DNA from: Nevskiales bacterium | GTDB lineage: Bacteria > Pseudomonadota > Gammaproteobacteria > Nevskiales > DATLYR01 | Assembly: GCA_035574475.1 (NCBI GenBank) | Contig: DATLYR010000202.1 | Coordinates: forward strand, 1 to 33,664 | DNA length: 33,664 nucleotides | Direction: 5' to 3' | Shown here: in pieces, positions 15,064-27,785 of the stretch | Layout of the letters: each line of letters opens with the position of its first letter | Numbering within the stretch: the stretch's first letter is position 1 | Program-made: the position numbers and the translations under genes | The notes under the pieces: model-generated | The model's input: only the letters and a program-made list of their open reading frames with translations | Database searches by the model: none | What the model was told of the DNA's origin: nothing

Positions 15064-15195
15064 GGAACCTCTAATTCCTTTTGTGATTCCGGCGAAAGCC
15101 GGAATCCAGCGACTTTCGAGGTCGGCGCCATGCCGCCGACGGACCCCGCCCCCGGCTTTCGCCGGGGGAAGCTTTGAAAGCCGCCGGGGTGACAG
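15064..15195. repeat. Two-hairpin interspersed repeat, copy 3 (expanded)
   Basis: It has the same leader (GAACCTCT..ATTCC), first hairpin (ATTCCGGCGAAAGCCGGAAT), CCAGCGACTTTC linker and GGGGTGAC tail as copy 1. The second hairpin is enlarged: a GTCGGCGCCATGCCGCCGAC stem and a CCCCCGGCTTTCGCCGGGGG stem follow each other. It fills the space between two tandem minus-strand transcription units. Confidence 0.8.
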
Positions 15196-15213
15196 ACATA
15201 GATCGGGGGTTCT

Positions 15214-17958
15214 TTAGCCGCTAGCGATGGCCGGTGCATCGAGCGGCTCGGGGCGCGACACGCCGTGGCCCTGGATGTAGTCCACGCCGACCTCGCGCAG
15301 TTTGGCGATCACGCGCTCGTTTTCGGCGAACTCGGCGATGGTTTTCTTGCCGAGCAGCTGGCCGACCTCGTTCATCGAACGCAGCAGCGCCAGGTCCACC
15401 GGGTCATCGGCGATGTTGCGCACGAAGCTGCCGTCGATCTTGAGGAAGTCCACCGCCAGGTTGCGCAGGTAGGCGTAGGACGACAGGCCGCTGCCGAAGT
15501 CGTCCAGCGAGAAGCTGCAGCCCATGTCCTTGAGCGTGGCCATGAACTCGGTGGCGCGGCTGAGGTTCGACACCGCCGCGGTCTCGGTGATCTCGAAGCA
15601 GATCTTCTGCGGCGGTACCGGGCCCTCGGCCAGCCGCCGCTGCAGGAAGGACAGGAACTCCTCCTGGCCGAGCGACAGGCCGGACAGGTTGATGCAGCAC
15701 AGGTGCAGCTGCTCCAGGTGGGCCGGGTTGCGCGCCAGCCAGTCGAGTGCGGCGCTGACCACCCAGGTGTCGATCTGCGGCGCGAAGCCATAGTGCTCGG
15801 CGGCCGACAGGAAGTGCGCGTCGCTGGTGAGCTGGCCCTGCTCGTCCATCAGGCGGATCAGCAGCTCGTAGTGCAGGCCCTGCGGCGCCTGCTTGAGCGG
15901 CACGATGCTGTGCCGCACCAGGCGCAGGCGGTTGTCCTCCAGCGCACTGCGGATGCGCGCCGCCCACTGGATCTCGTTGCGCCGGCGCGCGAGGTCGGCG
16001 TCGTCCGGCTGGTACACGTGCACGCGGTCGCGGCCCTGGTCCTTGGCCAGGTAACAGGCGGCGTCGGCCGCCTGCAGGATCGCCTCGATGCCCTCGCTCT
16101 GGCTGGACACCGGCACCACGCCGAGGCTGGCGCCGATCCGGAAGCGCTTGCCCTCCCAGCCGAAGCGCAGGTTGCTGAGCGACTTGCGCACCAGCTCGGC
16201 CAGGCGCACCGCCTGCTCGATGCTGTAGTCGCGCAGCAGGATCGCGAACTCGTCGCCGCCGAGGCGCGCCAGCAGGCCGCGCCCGGCGACCTGCGATTCC
16301 AGCAGCCCGGCGACCTGGCGCAGCAGCTGGTCGCCGGCGGCGTGGCCGCAGTTCTCGTTGACCACCTTGAACTGGTCGAGGTCGATGTAAATGAGTGCGT
16401 GCTGGCGGCTGAGGTTCTGCGACTCGCTGAGCGCGTGTCGCATCTGCCGCTCGAACTCCCAGCGGTTGAGCAGGCCGGTGAGCACGTCGTGGCTGGCCTC
16501 GTAGGCGAGCTTTTCCGCCAGCCGGTGGGTTTCGGTCACGTCCTCGCTCACGTACAGCACCTGCGGGCGTCCGTCGGCGCCGTGCACCAGGCGCGCGGTC
16601 TGGCGCACCTGCAGGGTGCCGCCGTCGCGGCTCTGCAGGCGCGTTTCCCAGCGGTGGATGCTGGCGGCCGGGCTGCTCAGGCAGTTGCTGTGGCGCAGCA
16701 GGGCGGCGGCGCGCTCCGGCTCGGCCATGATCAGCGTGAACGGCTGGCCGATCAGCTCGGGCACGTGATAGCCGAGCTGGCTGGCGCCGAACTGGTTGGC
16801 GGAGACGATGCGGTTCTCGGCGTCCACGGTAAAGAACATGGCCGGGTTTTCGTCGTACAGCGCACGGAAGCGCTGCTCGCTGGCACGCAGCGTCTCGGCC
16901 GCGCGCCGGCGCTCGCTGGCGGTCAGGCACTGCGCCACCTGGTCGGCGATGGCGGCGGCGAAGGTGGCCTCGTCCGGGGTCCAGCGGCGGGTGCCGCCGA
17001 CATGCTCGTTGCAGACCACGCCCACGATTTCACCGCCGAGGCGGATCGGTGCGTCGAGGGTGGCGCCGACCGCGCGCGGGCGGAAGTACTCGTCGGTGAA
17101 CTCGCTGGTGCGCGGGTCGATGCAGGCATCGAAGGCCTCGATCGTGCGCGAGCTCTGCAAGGCCTCGAGGTAGCGGGGGTAGCGCTCGAGCGGCAGGGTG
17201 ATGTCCTCGGTATGGCTGCGGCTGCCGCGCTCGTAGCGGTCCAGGCAGCGCAGTTCGCGGCGGTCGGGGCTGAGCAGCCAGATGCCGACGCTGGCCACCT
17301 CGAGCGTTTCGGCTGCAACCTCGGTAATCAAGCGCGCGGATTCTTCCAGTTGTCCCTCGCTCATGCGCGGGTCGTTACCGAGTTTGAGCACCGCCGCCTG
17401 CTGCCGCTGGATGCGGCCGAGGGTCAGCAGGCGTTCCTGGCCGGCTTCGCGCTGCTCGCTGATGTCGTGCATCACCAGCACCGCGCCGATCTTGTTGCCG
17501 TCGGCGTCCAGCACCGGATCGCCGCTGCACAGCACGAAGCGCGGCGGCCGGCCGCGCGGCGCGATCACGATCTGCGCATTGCGCACCGCCTCGCCCTGGA
17601 GCGCGCGCAGCAGCGGCAGGTTCTCCTTGGTCAGCGGGGTCACGCCGTCGGCGGCGTACAGGTCGTAGTGCCGTGCCCACTGCTCGGGCGGCAGCCGCTC
17701 GTCCGGCGGCAGCCCGTGCCAGCTGCGCGCGGTGCGGTTGAACAGCACCAGCCGCGCGCGCGCGTCGCAGGCCACCACGGCGTCGGACAGGTTGTCGAGC
17801 AGGGCCTGGCTGAAGTTGACGTCGCCGCGCAGCAGGGCGGCGCTCTGCTGCGCGGCCAGCCGCAACGGGCCAGCCTTGAAATGGCGGCCGGCAAAGAATG
17901 CGGCGGTGGCCAGCACCAGCCCGCCGGCGAGGGTCAGCAGCAGAGTGGCGAGGTCCAT
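15214..17958 (-). CDS. PAS-GAF-PAS-GGDEF-EAL cyclic-di-GMP signalling protein
   Basis: A 914-residue protein. One membrane helix (residues 3-25) leads into PAS 1 (about 50-165), GAF (about 200-355, with the light-independent GAF-like QVAQCL end), PAS 2 (about 365-490), GGDEF (about 500-650) and EAL (about 670-905). The cyclase site is intact (RLGGDEFAILL near 565). The EAL domain keeps ELLIRL in place of the EAL signature (near 698), INLSG, EITET, DDFGSG (near 819) and KIDGSF, so phosphodiesterase activity is likely. It reads TIAEFAENE where TIAEFVE is usual. It probably switches c-di-GMP level in response to a ligand or redox state sensed by PAS/GAF. It starts 9 bases after pdxH in the same operon, so expression is probably coupled to the FMN-linked genes. 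Confidence 0.93.
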   Translation of the reverse strand: MDLATLLLTLAGGLVLATAAFFAGRHFKAGPLRLAAQQSAALLRGDVNFSQALLDNLSDAVVACDARARLVLFNRTARSWHGLPPDERLPPEQWARHYDLYAADGVTPLTKENLPLLRALQGEAVRNAQIVIAPRGRPPRFVLCSGDPVLDADGNKIGAVLVMHDISEQREAGQERLLTLGRIQRQQAAVLKLGNDPRMSEGQLEESARLITEVAAETLEVASVGIWLLSPDRRELRCLDRYERGSRSHTEDITLPLERYPRYLEALQSSRTIEAFDACIDPRTSEFTDEYFRPRAVGATLDAPIRLGGEIVGVVCNEHVGGTRRWTPDEATFAAAIADQVAQCLTASERRRAAETLRASEQRFRALYDENPAMFFTVDAENRIVSANQFGASQLGYHVPELIGQPFTLIMAEPERAAALLRHSNCLSSPAASIHRWETRLQSRDGGTLQVRQTARLVHGADGRPQVLYVSEDVTETHRLAEKLAYEASHDVLTGLLNRWEFERQMRHALSESQNLSRQHALIYIDLDQFKVVNENCGHAAGDQLLRQVAGLLESQVAGRGLLARLGGDEFAILLRDYSIEQAVRLAELVRKSLSNLRFGWEGKRFRIGASLGVVPVSSQSEGIEAILQAADAACYLAKDQGRDRVHVYQPDDADLARRRNEIQWAARIRSALEDNRLRLVRHSIVPLKQAPQGLHYELLIRLMDEQGQLTSDAHFLSAAEHYGFAPQIDTWVVSAALDWLARNPAHLEQLHLCCINLSGLSLGQEEFLSFLQRRLAEGPVPPQKICFEITETAAVSNLSRATEFMATLKDMGCSFSLDDFGSGLSSYAYLRNLAVDFLKIDGSFVRNIADDPVDLALLRSMNEVGQLLGKKTIAEFAENERVIAKLREVGVDYIQGHGVSRPEPLDAPAIASG

Positions 17959-17967
17959 GGGCAGGCT

Positions 17968-18579
17968 TCAGGGCCCCAGACGCTCGAGGCGCCAGCCGCC
18001 GCCGGCGCGCGTGTAGCGCAGGCGATCGTGCAGGCGGTCGCGCCGGCCCTGCCAGAACTCGAAGCGGTCGGGCCGCACGCGGTAGCCGCCCCAATCGTCC
18101 GGCAGGGGCACTGGTCCATGCGCGTGAAGCTGTGCGAGCTCGGCAACGCGCCGCTCGAGCGCGGCACGGTCCGGTACTACGCGGCTCTGCGGCGAGGCGA
18201 GTGCAGACAGCTGCGCGCCGCGCGGGCGGCTGTGGAAATAGGCCTCGGATTCGGCGCGGCCGAGTTTTTCCACCGTGCCTTCGACGCGCACCTGGCGTTC
18301 GAGCCGGTCCCACCACCACAGCAGCGCAGCATACGGGTTGGCAGCCAGGTCCTCGCCCTTGCGGCTGGCGTAGTTGCTGTAGAACACGAAGCCGCGCGCG
18401 TCATGGCCCTTGAGCAGCACCATGCGAACCGACGGGCGGCCGCTGGCGTCCGCGGTGGCCAGCGCCATGGCGGTCGGCTCGACCAGGCCGCCGGCCAGCG
18501 CCTGCGCGTACCAGCGCTCGAACTGGCGGTAAGGATCGGGGTCGGCGTCGACCTCGAGCAAAGGCGTTCGGTCGGTCAT
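17968..18579 (-). CDS. pdxH: Pyridoxamine 5'-phosphate oxidase
   Basis: A 203-residue FMN enzyme that oxidises pyridoxine- or pyridoxamine-5'-phosphate to pyridoxal phosphate. Diagnostic segments are [21 protein letters not shown] (FMN and substrate contacts), [52 protein letters not shown], and the C-terminal signature [16 protein letters not shown] followed by RLHDRLRY. Length is slightly shorter than E. coli PdxH (218). Start ATG 18577-18579 overlaps the dodecin stop by four bases (ATGA), so translation is likely coupled. No odd residues seen. Confidence 0.97.
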   Translation of the reverse strand: MTDRTPLLEVDADPDPYRQFERWYAQALAGGLVEPTAMALATADASGRPSVRMVLLKGHDARGFVFYSNYASRKGEDLAANPYAALLWWWDRLERQVRVEGTVEKLGRAESEAYFHSRPRGAQLSALASPQSRVVPDRAALERRVAELAQLHAHGPVPLPDDWGGYRVRPDRFEFWQGRRDRLHDRLRYTRAGGGWRLERLGP

Positions 18580-18818
18580 CGCCCGGTTTTCTTGCGCGCG
18601 GGCACGGTACTGGATTCCAGGGTGAAGCCCAGGCGCAGGCGCACCTGCCAGTGCGCGACCACCCCCTCCTCGATGTGCCCGCGCGTCTCCAGCACCTCGA
18701 ACCAGCGCAGCTTGCGCAGGCTTTGCGCCGCCTCGTGGATGGCGACCTTGATCGCGTCGTCGATGCTGATGGTGGACGAGCCGACGACCTCGACGATCTT
18801 GTAGACATGGTGACTCAT
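18576..18818 (-). CDS. Dodecin family flavin-binding protein
   Basis: An 80-residue protein; dodecins form hollow 12-mers that store flavin or flavin breakdown products. [32 protein letters not shown] and [16 protein letters not shown] match the family strand-helix-strand layout, with the flavin-stacking Trp in LRWFEV. The C-terminus continues about 10 residues beyond the usual 68-70. ATG 18816-18818 has GGAGGGG upstream. It is the first gene of a minus-strand operon with pdxH, an FMN enzyme, and the c-di-GMP sensor. The stop overlaps the pdxH start as ATGA. Confidence 0.95.
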   Translation of the reverse strand: MSHHVYKIVEVVGSSTISIDDAIKVAIHEAAQSLRKLRWFEVLETRGHIEEGVVAHWQVRLRLGFTLESSTVPARKKTGR

Positions 18819-18973
18819 GCTGTCCCCTCCGGGTTGGTGTTGTACGTTTCTCGCGCGCAGGCAGCGGCGTTCCGTCGTGTGAGTCTACGCCAGTGCCCGC
18901 ATCGCCGGACATGGATGAAATCCCCTGTCTCGGCTAGGCTAGAGCGCCTCCCCGTCCATTGCGGAGTTCCTCC

Positions 18974-19976
<1,003 letters not shown>

Positions 19977-19984
<8 letters not shown>

Positions 19985-20627
19985 AGACTGGGCCGGGTGC
20001 CGTGCGCGACTGGAGGAGGGCTTGCGCGCACTGCGACTGGATACGGCGCTGAGCGAGCCGCTGCTGCACTATCTGCGCGAACTGGCGCAGTGGAACCGGA
20101 CCTACAACCTGACCGCGGTGCGTGAACCGCTGGACATGGTGACCAAGCACCTGCTCGACAGCCTGGCGGTGCTGCCGCATCTCAACGGCCGGCAGGTGAT
20201 CGACGTCGGCAGCGGTGCCGGTCTGCCGGGCATCCCGCTGGCGCTGGCCGACCCGGCGCGGCCGTTCGTGCTGTTGGATAGCAACGGCAAGAAGGCCGCC
20301 TTCCTGCGTCACGCCGTGCGCACGCTGGGTCTTGCGCAGGTCGAGGTCGTGAATGCGCGGGTCGAGCAGTATGCGCGCGGTGCCGGGCGCGGGCGCTTCG
20401 ACAGCGTCATCAGCCGCGCCTTCGCCAGCCTGGCCGAGATGCTCGAGCAGGCCGGGCCGCTGTGTGCCTTGCACGGCAGGATCCTGGCGATGAAGGGGCA
20501 GTTCCCGCAGGACGAACTGGACGCGCTGCGCCAGCACACCGCCGGCTTCGAGGTCGAGGGCGTCGTGCCGCTGAAAGTGCCCGGACTCGCGGCCGAGCGG
20601 CATCTGGTGATATTTTGCAGGGCCTGA
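19977..20627 (+). CDS. rsmG: 16S rRNA (guanine-527-N7)-methyltransferase
   Basis: A 216-residue SAM-dependent methyltransferase that modifies G527 of 16S rRNA in the 530 loop. It carries the RsmG/GidB signature: WNRTYNLTAVREP, KHLLDSLAVLP, VIDVGSGAGLPGIPLALA (SAM-binding motif I), LLDSNGKKAAFLRHA, VVNARVEQY, and SRAFASLAEML near 155. Length matches E. coli (207). The ATG overlaps the acuI stop by eight bases. Followed by a 128-base repeat-rich gap and parA, the conserved rsmG-parA-parB neighbourhood. Confidence 0.97.
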
Positions 20628-20636
20628 ATCGAGAAT

Positions 20637-20740
20637 GGACAGGATAACAGGATGAACAGGATTTACGGGTAGAAAGAGATTTTCTTCAACATGAGAAACC
20701 CCTTCATCCTGTCAATCCTGCAAATCCTGTCCTTCCTGTC
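20637..20740. repeat. Inverted ACAGGAT repeat cluster between rsmG and parA
   Basis: The left arm holds three ACAGGAT units in a row (20638-20662), while the right arm (20703-20740) carries ATCCTGT/ATCCTGC units in reverse orientation. The two arms can pair imperfectly over about 30 bp around an AT-rich centre. Similar ACAGGAT-type intergenic repeats occur in many bacteria. It fills nearly all of the gap and leaves little room for a parA promoter. Confidence 0.75.
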
Positions 20741-20755
20741 GCAATCTTGAATCAT

Positions 20756-21532
20756 ATGGCCAGAACCATCGCGGTGGCGAACCAGAAGGGCGGGGTCGGC
20801 AAGACCACCACCAGCATCAACCTGGCCGCCGGGCTGGCCGCGACCAAACGCAGCGTGCTGCTGGTGGACATGGACGCGCAGGGCAACGCCACCATGGGCG
20901 TGGGGGTGAACAAGACCGGCCTGCGCTACAGCGCCTGCAACGTGTTGCTGGGGGAAATCGACGCCGCCGCGGCGGTGATCCCGCTGCCGGAGCTGGGCCT
21001 GGCTCTCTTGCCAGCCAACGCCGACATGACCGCCGCCGAGGTCGGTCTGCGCGGCAGGAAGAACGGCGAGCTGGCGCTGCGCAACGCCCTGGCACCGCTG
21101 CGTGGCCGCTACGACTACGTCATCATCGACTGTCCGCCGGCGCTGTCCATGCTCACGATCAACGCGCTGTCGGCCTGTGACGGCGTACTCATCACTATGC
21201 AGTGCGAGTACTACGCGCTGGAGGGCCTGGCGGCGCTGCTCGACACCATCGACAAGGTGCGCGCCGTGATCAACCCGGGGCTGAAGATCGAGGGCATCCT
21301 GCGCACCATGTACGACCCGCGCAACAACCTGTCCGGGCAGGTGTCGGCGCAGCTGACCGAGCACTACCCCGAGCTGGTGTACCGAACCATCATCCCGCGC
21401 AACGTCCGCCTCGCCGAGGCGCCCAGCCACGGCCTGCCGGTGCTGCGCTATGATCCCTCCTCCAGCGGCGCCGAGGCCTATCTGGCGCTCGCGGGCGAAG
21501 TCCTGCGGCGCGCTGAAAAGCGTGCGGCCTGA
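20756..21532 (+). CDS. parA: Chromosome partitioning ATPase ParA (Soj)
   Basis: A 258-residue deviant Walker-A ATPase that moves ParB-bound origins. Start ATG 20756 is chosen over the in-frame TTG at 20747. Deviant Walker A is KGGVGKTTTS near residue 11, Walker A' LLVDMDAQGNAT near 40, and Walker B YVIIDCPPALSML near 120. The C-terminus has RNVRLAEAPSHGLPV, typical of chromosomal Soj/ParA rather than plasmid or MinD types. It is 13 bases from parB, so the two form one unit. Confidence 0.97.
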   Translation: MARTIAVANQKGGVGKTTTSINLAAGLAATKRSVLLVDMDAQGNATMGVGVNKTGLRYSACNVLLGEIDAAAAVIPLPELGLALLPANADMTAAEVGLRGRKNGELALRNALAPLRGRYDYVIIDCPPALSMLTINALSACDGVLITMQCEYYALEGLAALLDTIDKVRAVINPGLKIEGILRTMYDPRNNLSGQVSAQLTEHYPELVYRTIIPRNVRLAEAPSHGLPVLRYDPSSSGAEAYLALAGEVLRRAEKRAA

Positions 21533-21545
21533 AGAGACATCATTC

Positions 21546-22397
21546 ATGACAGCCAGGAAACGGGGCTTGGGGCGGGGGCTGGAGGCGCTGCTCGGCGCCG
21601 GCGTGAGCGTCGAGCCCGCGCCCGACGAGGCGCTGCGCGAACTGGCCCTGGACGAGCTCAAACCCGGCGAATACCAGCCGCGCCGCGACATGAAGCCCGA
21701 GGCGCTGGAGTCGCTGGCCGAGTCCATCCGTGCCCAGGGCGTGGTGCAGCCGATCGTGGTGCGCCCGGTGGCCGACGGCTTCGAGATCGTGGCCGGCGAG
21801 CGCCGTTGGCGCGCGGCGCGCATGGCGGGATTGAAGCGCATCCCGGCGATCGTGCGCGAGATCCCCGACCAGGCGGCGCTGGCGGTGGCGCTGATCGAGA
21901 ACATCCAGCGCGCCGACCTTAATCCCCTCGAAGAAGCCACGGCGCTGCAGCGGCTGCAGAAGGAATACAAGCTCACCCACCAGCAGTGCGCGGAGGCCGT
22001 GGGGCGCTCGCGAGCGGCGGTGAGCAACCTGCTGCGCCTGCTCGACCTCAACGAGGACGTGCAGGTATTGCTGCGCGAGGGCAAGCTGGAGATGGGGCAT
22101 GCGCGTGCGCTGCTGGCGCTGGACGGCAGCGAGCAGTCGCGATTCGCCCAGCGCGTGGTCAACCTCGGCCTGTCGGTGCGCCAGACCGAGGCGCTGGTGC
22201 AGTCGCGCCGCGGCGACGGCCGCCACAAGCCGCGCCGCGCGCCGGTCAATCCTCGGCTGCAGGGCATCGAAAAAGAACTGGCACGCAAGCTGTCCACGGC
22301 GGTGCGCATCCAGCCCGGCGAGCGCGGCCGCGGCCGGCTGGTGATCGCCTACGGCAACCTCGAACAGCTCGACGCCATCGTCACCCGGATCAAGTGA
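21546..22397 (+). CDS. parB: Chromosome partitioning protein ParB (Spo0J)
   Basis: A 283-residue parS-binding CTPase clamp. The N-terminus RKRGLGRGLEALLG is the conserved ParA-activating peptide. Next comes the CTPase domain with PGEYQPR (Box II region), GERRWRAARMAG (C-motif/GERR) and ENIQRADLNPLEEA (about 110-125). The helix-turn-helix is THQQCAEAVGRSRAAVSNLLRL (about 140-165), and the C-terminal dimer domain ends at 283. I did not find a parS (TGTTTCACGTGAAACA) in the window; sites usually lie elsewhere around the origin. Its stop is part of a perfect hairpin. Confidence 0.97.
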   Translation: MTARKRGLGRGLEALLGAGVSVEPAPDEALRELALDELKPGEYQPRRDMKPEALESLAESIRAQGVVQPIVVRPVADGFEIVAGERRWRAARMAGLKRIPAIVREIPDQAALAVALIENIQRADLNPLEEATALQRLQKEYKLTHQQCAEAVGRSRAAVSNLLRLLDLNEDVQVLLREGKLEMGHARALLALDGSEQSRFAQRVVNLGLSVRQTEALVQSRRGDGRHKPRRAPVNPRLQGIEKELARKLSTAVRIQPGERGRGRLVIAYGNLEQLDAIVTRIK

Positions 22398-22420
22398 CCT
22401 GCGCCCTTGGGCGCAGGTCA
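22395..22420 (+). terminator. Perfect 12-bp hairpin at the parB stop codon
   Basis: TGACCTGCGCCC pairs perfectly with GGGCGCAGGTCA across a TT loop, and the parB stop TGA is the first three bases. It lacks a T tract (CCCCGG follows), so it is not a textbook intrinsic terminator. It may still end or stabilise the parAB message before the atp promoter. Confidence 0.55.
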
Positions 22421-22484
22421 CCCCGGAACGACCCGAAGGGTCGTATCCAGGATCCAGATTGCGGCATGCTGCACTGCAACACCG

Positions 22485-22513
22485 TTGACCGTCCGCAGTC
22501 TATCCTCTATAGT
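22485..22513 (+). promoter_or_regulatory. Sigma70-type promoter of the atp operon
   Basis: TTGACC (22485-22490) and TATAGT (22508-22513) are separated by exactly 17 bases, close to the consensus. It sits 35 bases before the atpI start, after the parB hairpin. Transcription should begin at about 22520, giving a short leader with the ribosome-binding site GGGAGG (22530-22535). Confidence 0.75.
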
Positions 22514-22547
22514 CTCGCGTCCGCGCGCCGGGAGGCTTTCAGGCTTC

Positions 22548-22922
22548 ATGAAACCGCTCCGTCTGCGTGGAATGTCACTGGCTTACGTAACCTGCGCGGC
22601 GCAGCTGGGCATCGGCCTGGCGGCGGCCCTCATCGGCTACGGACACTCAGGGAAGGAGGCTGCGGGGGCGGCGCTGTGCGGCGCGCTCGCGGCCGCGATA
22701 CCGGGTCTGTACTTTGCCGCCAAGGTATTCCGGGGCGGCCGCAACGACCGGCCGTTCGAGGTGCTGGGCGCGGTGTACGTGGGCGAGGCGGGCAAGTTCG
22801 TGCTGGCGGCGTTGCTGTTCATCCTCGGCGCCAAGCTGTTCCCCGCGCATTTTTTGGCGCTGATGTTGACGTTTATGGCCTGCCTGTCGGTGTATTGGCT
22901 GATGCTGGCGCTGAGCAGGTGA
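22548..22922 (+). CDS. atpI: ATP synthase subunit I
   Basis: A 124-residue four-helix inner-membrane protein that assists c-ring assembly. ATG 22548 follows GGGAGG; upstream in-frame codons back to 22407 lie in the promoter region and are not preferred. Helices are near 10-30, 38-55, 72-92 and 98-118, with the family charged loop RGGRNDRPFEVLGAVYVGEAGKF between the second and third. First gene of the atp operon, 28 bases before atpB. Confidence 0.88.
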   Translation: MKPLRLRGMSLAYVTCAAQLGIGLAAALIGYGHSGKEAAGAALCGALAAAIPGLYFAAKVFRGGRNDRPFEVLGAVYVGEAGKFVLAALLFILGAKLFPAHFLALMLTFMACLSVYWLMLALSR

Positions 22923-22929
22923 CAAATAA

Positions 22930-24172
<1,243 letters not shown>

Positions 24173-24206
24173 GCGCCGCTGAGGCGTCCATCACGAGGAT
24201 CCCGCC

Positions 24207-24677
24207 GTGGATATCAATGTCACGCTGTTCGCCCAGGCGGTGGTGTTCATCGCCCTGATCTGGTTCACCAAGGCCTTCGTCTGGCCGCCGGTGATCAATG
24301 CTCTGCAGGAGCGCCAGAAGCGCATCAGCGACGGCCTGGCCGCCGCCGAGCGCGGCGCCAAGGCCCTGCAGGAGGCCGCGCAGAAGAGCGAGGAAACCCT
24401 GCGGCAGGCGCGCGAACAGGCGCAGGACATCCTCGCCGCCGCGAACCGCCAGGCTGCGCAGACGCTCGAGCAGGCCAAGCAGGCCGCCAAGAGCGAGGGC
24501 GAGCGCATCGTCGCCGCCGCGCGCGAGGAAGTGCAGCGCGAGGTGGCGAAGGCGCGCGAGACCCTGCGCCAGCAGGTCGGCGAGCTGGCCGTGCTGGGCG
24601 CCGGCAAGATCCTCCGCCGCGAGATCGACGCCAAGGCGCATGCCGAAGTGATCCGCGACCTCGCGGCGCGGGTGTAA
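24207..24677 (+). CDS. atpF: FoF1 ATP synthase subunit b
   Basis: A 156-residue peripheral stalk subunit, same length as E. coli. One N-terminal helix ([20 protein letters not shown]) is followed by [15 protein letters not shown] and a long right-handed coiled coil rich in Ala, Glu and Arg (about 30-140). The C-terminus ([19 protein letters not shown]) contacts the delta subunit. No second b' gene is present, so it acts as a homodimer. It is ten bases from atpH. Confidence 0.96.
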   Translation: MDINVTLFAQAVVFIALIWFTKAFVWPPVINALQERQKRISDGLAAAERGAKALQEAAQKSEETLRQAREQAQDILAAANRQAAQTLEQAKQAAKSEGERIVAAAREEVQREVAKARETLRQQVGELAVLGAGKILRREIDAKAHAEVIRDLAARV

Positions 24678-24686
24678 GGGCAGCCC

Positions 24687-25223
24687 ATGGCGGATATCAG
24701 CACGCTCGCCCGCCCCTACGCCAAGGCCGTGTTCGAGTTGGCGCGCGAGGGCGGCCGCTTCGCGGAGTGGTCGGCACAGCTGGCCGCGCTGGCGGCGGCG
24801 GTCGCCGACCCCCAGCTGAGCCGGCTGATCGGCCACCCGGCAGTGGACCGCGTGACGCTGGCGGAGCTGTTCGGCAAGGCGCTGGAGCGCAGCCTGACTG
24901 CGGAAGGCCGCGCACTGCTCAAGCTGCTGGCCGAGAACGGCCGGCTGCGGGCGGCCGGCGCCATCGCTGCACAGTACGAGGCCTTGCGCGCCGAGGCCGA
25001 GTCGCGGGTCAACGTCGAGGTGACGTCCGCGGCCCCGGTCGATCCGGTCCAGCGCGACGCGCTGGCGGCCGCGATCAAGAAGCGTCTGAACCGCGACGTG
25101 GCGATCGAATGGAAGACCGACGAGTCGCTGGTGGCGGGGGCGGTGATCCGCGCCGGCGACCTGGTGATCGACGGCTCGGTGCGCGGCGAGCTCGAGCGCC
25201 TGGCCACGGCGCTCACGCGCTAG
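24687..25223 (+). CDS. atpH: FoF1 ATP synthase subunit delta
   Basis: A 178-residue subunit that joins the b stalk to the alpha N-termini. It starts MADISTLARPYAKAVFELA and has the helical N-domain (about 1-105). The C-domain includes VNVEVTSAAPVDPVQRDAL and the closing SLVAGAVIRAGDLVIDGSVRGELERL, strongly typical of AtpH. Stop TAG, which shows that TAG is used as a normal stop here. Confidence 0.96.
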   Translation: MADISTLARPYAKAVFELAREGGRFAEWSAQLAALAAAVADPQLSRLIGHPAVDRVTLAELFGKALERSLTAEGRALLKLLAENGRLRAAGAIAAQYEALRAEAESRVNVEVTSAAPVDPVQRDALAAAIKKRLNRDVAIEWKTDESLVAGAVIRAGDLVIDGSVRGELERLATALTR

Positions 25224-25261
25224 ACCCCGACAAGCACAGCATTCTTTAAGGAACGGTTCCC

Positions 25262-26800
<1,539 letters not shown>

Positions 26801-26811
26801 CGATGGTCGAC

Positions 26812-26901
26812 GGGAATCGAGAATCGGCAATGGGGAATCGTAGAAGCGGGAAGCGGGCTCGGAAGGCTGTTCCGATTCCCGATTCCCGATTCCCGATTCC
26901 C
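26812..26901. repeat. Inverted heptamer repeat between atpA and atpG
   Basis: The left arm (26812-26839) has four heptamers: GGGAATC, GAGAATC, GGCAATG and GGGAATC. The right arm (26874-26901) has four exact GATTCCC heptamers, the reverse complement. The arms are 28 bases each around a 34-base loop. The atpG ribosome-binding site GGAG (26902-26905) starts directly at the end of the right arm. Confidence 0.85.
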
Positions 26902-26915
26902 GGAGCGTAGCGAAT

Positions 26916-27776
26916 ATGGCCGGCGCAAAGGAAATCCGCACCAAGATCAAGAGCGTGAAGAACACGCAGAAGATCACGCGTGCGATGGAAAAGGTGGCGA
27001 TGTCCAAGATGCGCAAGGCCACCGAGCGCATGGCGGCCGCGCGCCCCTACGCCGAGAAGATCCGGCGCACGCTCGGGCACCTGGCGCAGGCCAACCTCGA
27101 GTACAAGCACCCGTTCACCATCGAACGCGAGGTCAAGCGCGTCGCGTTCCTGGTGGTGTCCACCGACCGCGGCCTGTGCGGCGGCCTGAACATGAACGTG
27201 TTCCGCGCCACGGTGCGCGCCGTGCGCGAGTGGAAGGACCAGGGCGTCGAGGCCGATTTCGTGGTCATCGGCAACAAGGGCCTGTCGTTCTTCAAGCGCG
27301 TCGGCGGCAAGGTGCTGGCGCAGGCCTCGCACCTCGGCGACCGCCCGCACATGGAGGCGCTCCTGGGCAGCATCAAGGTGCTGTCGGACGCCTACCGCAA
27401 CGGCGAGGTGGACCGCGTGTTCCTGGTGTCCTCGCAGTTCGTGAACACCATGACGCAGAAGCCGCTCATCCGGCAGCTGCTGCCGGTCGAGCCGGTCAAG
27501 AGCGAGGGGCTGCTGGACCTGTGGGACTACATCTACGAGCCCGAGTCCACCGTGCTGCTCGACACCGTGCTGCAGCGCTACGTCGAATCGCAGGTGTACC
27601 AGGCGGTGATCGAGAACGTGGCCTGCGAGATGTCGGCGCGCATGGTGGCGATGAAGTCGGCCAGCGACAACGCCGGCAAGATCATCAACCAGCTGCAGCT
27701 GGCCTACAACAAGGCGCGCCAGGCCAACATCACCAAGGAGCTGGCGGAAATCGTCGGCGGCGCCGCGGCGGTTTGA
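26916..27776 (+). CDS. atpG: FoF1 ATP synthase subunit gamma
   Basis: A 286-residue rotor shaft. The N-terminal helix has [28 protein letters not shown] and the C-terminal helix ends [36 protein letters not shown], the two halves of the coiled coil that turns inside alpha3beta3. [11 protein letters not shown] near residue 85 lies in the Rossmann-like part. Length matches E. coli (287). Its message start is flanked by the heptamer repeat, so local folding could tune its translation. Confidence 0.97.
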   Translation: MAGAKEIRTKIKSVKNTQKITRAMEKVAMSKMRKATERMAAARPYAEKIRRTLGHLAQANLEYKHPFTIEREVKRVAFLVVSTDRGLCGGLNMNVFRATVRAVREWKDQGVEADFVVIGNKGLSFFKRVGGKVLAQASHLGDRPHMEALLGSIKVLSDAYRNGEVDRVFLVSSQFVNTMTQKPLIRQLLPVEPVKSEGLLDLWDYIYEPESTVLLDTVLQRYVESQVYQAVIENVACEMSARMVAMKSASDNAGKIINQLQLAYNKARQANITKELAEIVGGAAAV

Positions 27777-27785
27777 GAATTCAGG

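Noticed and set aside
20628-20755. A parS site or origin next to parA
   Set aside because: No match to TGTTTCACGTGAAACA and no DnaA-box cluster; the gap is ACAGGAT repeat sequence.
26874-26901. CRISPR-like tandem repeat
   Set aside because: The four GATTCCC units follow each other without spacers and are only 7 bases long.
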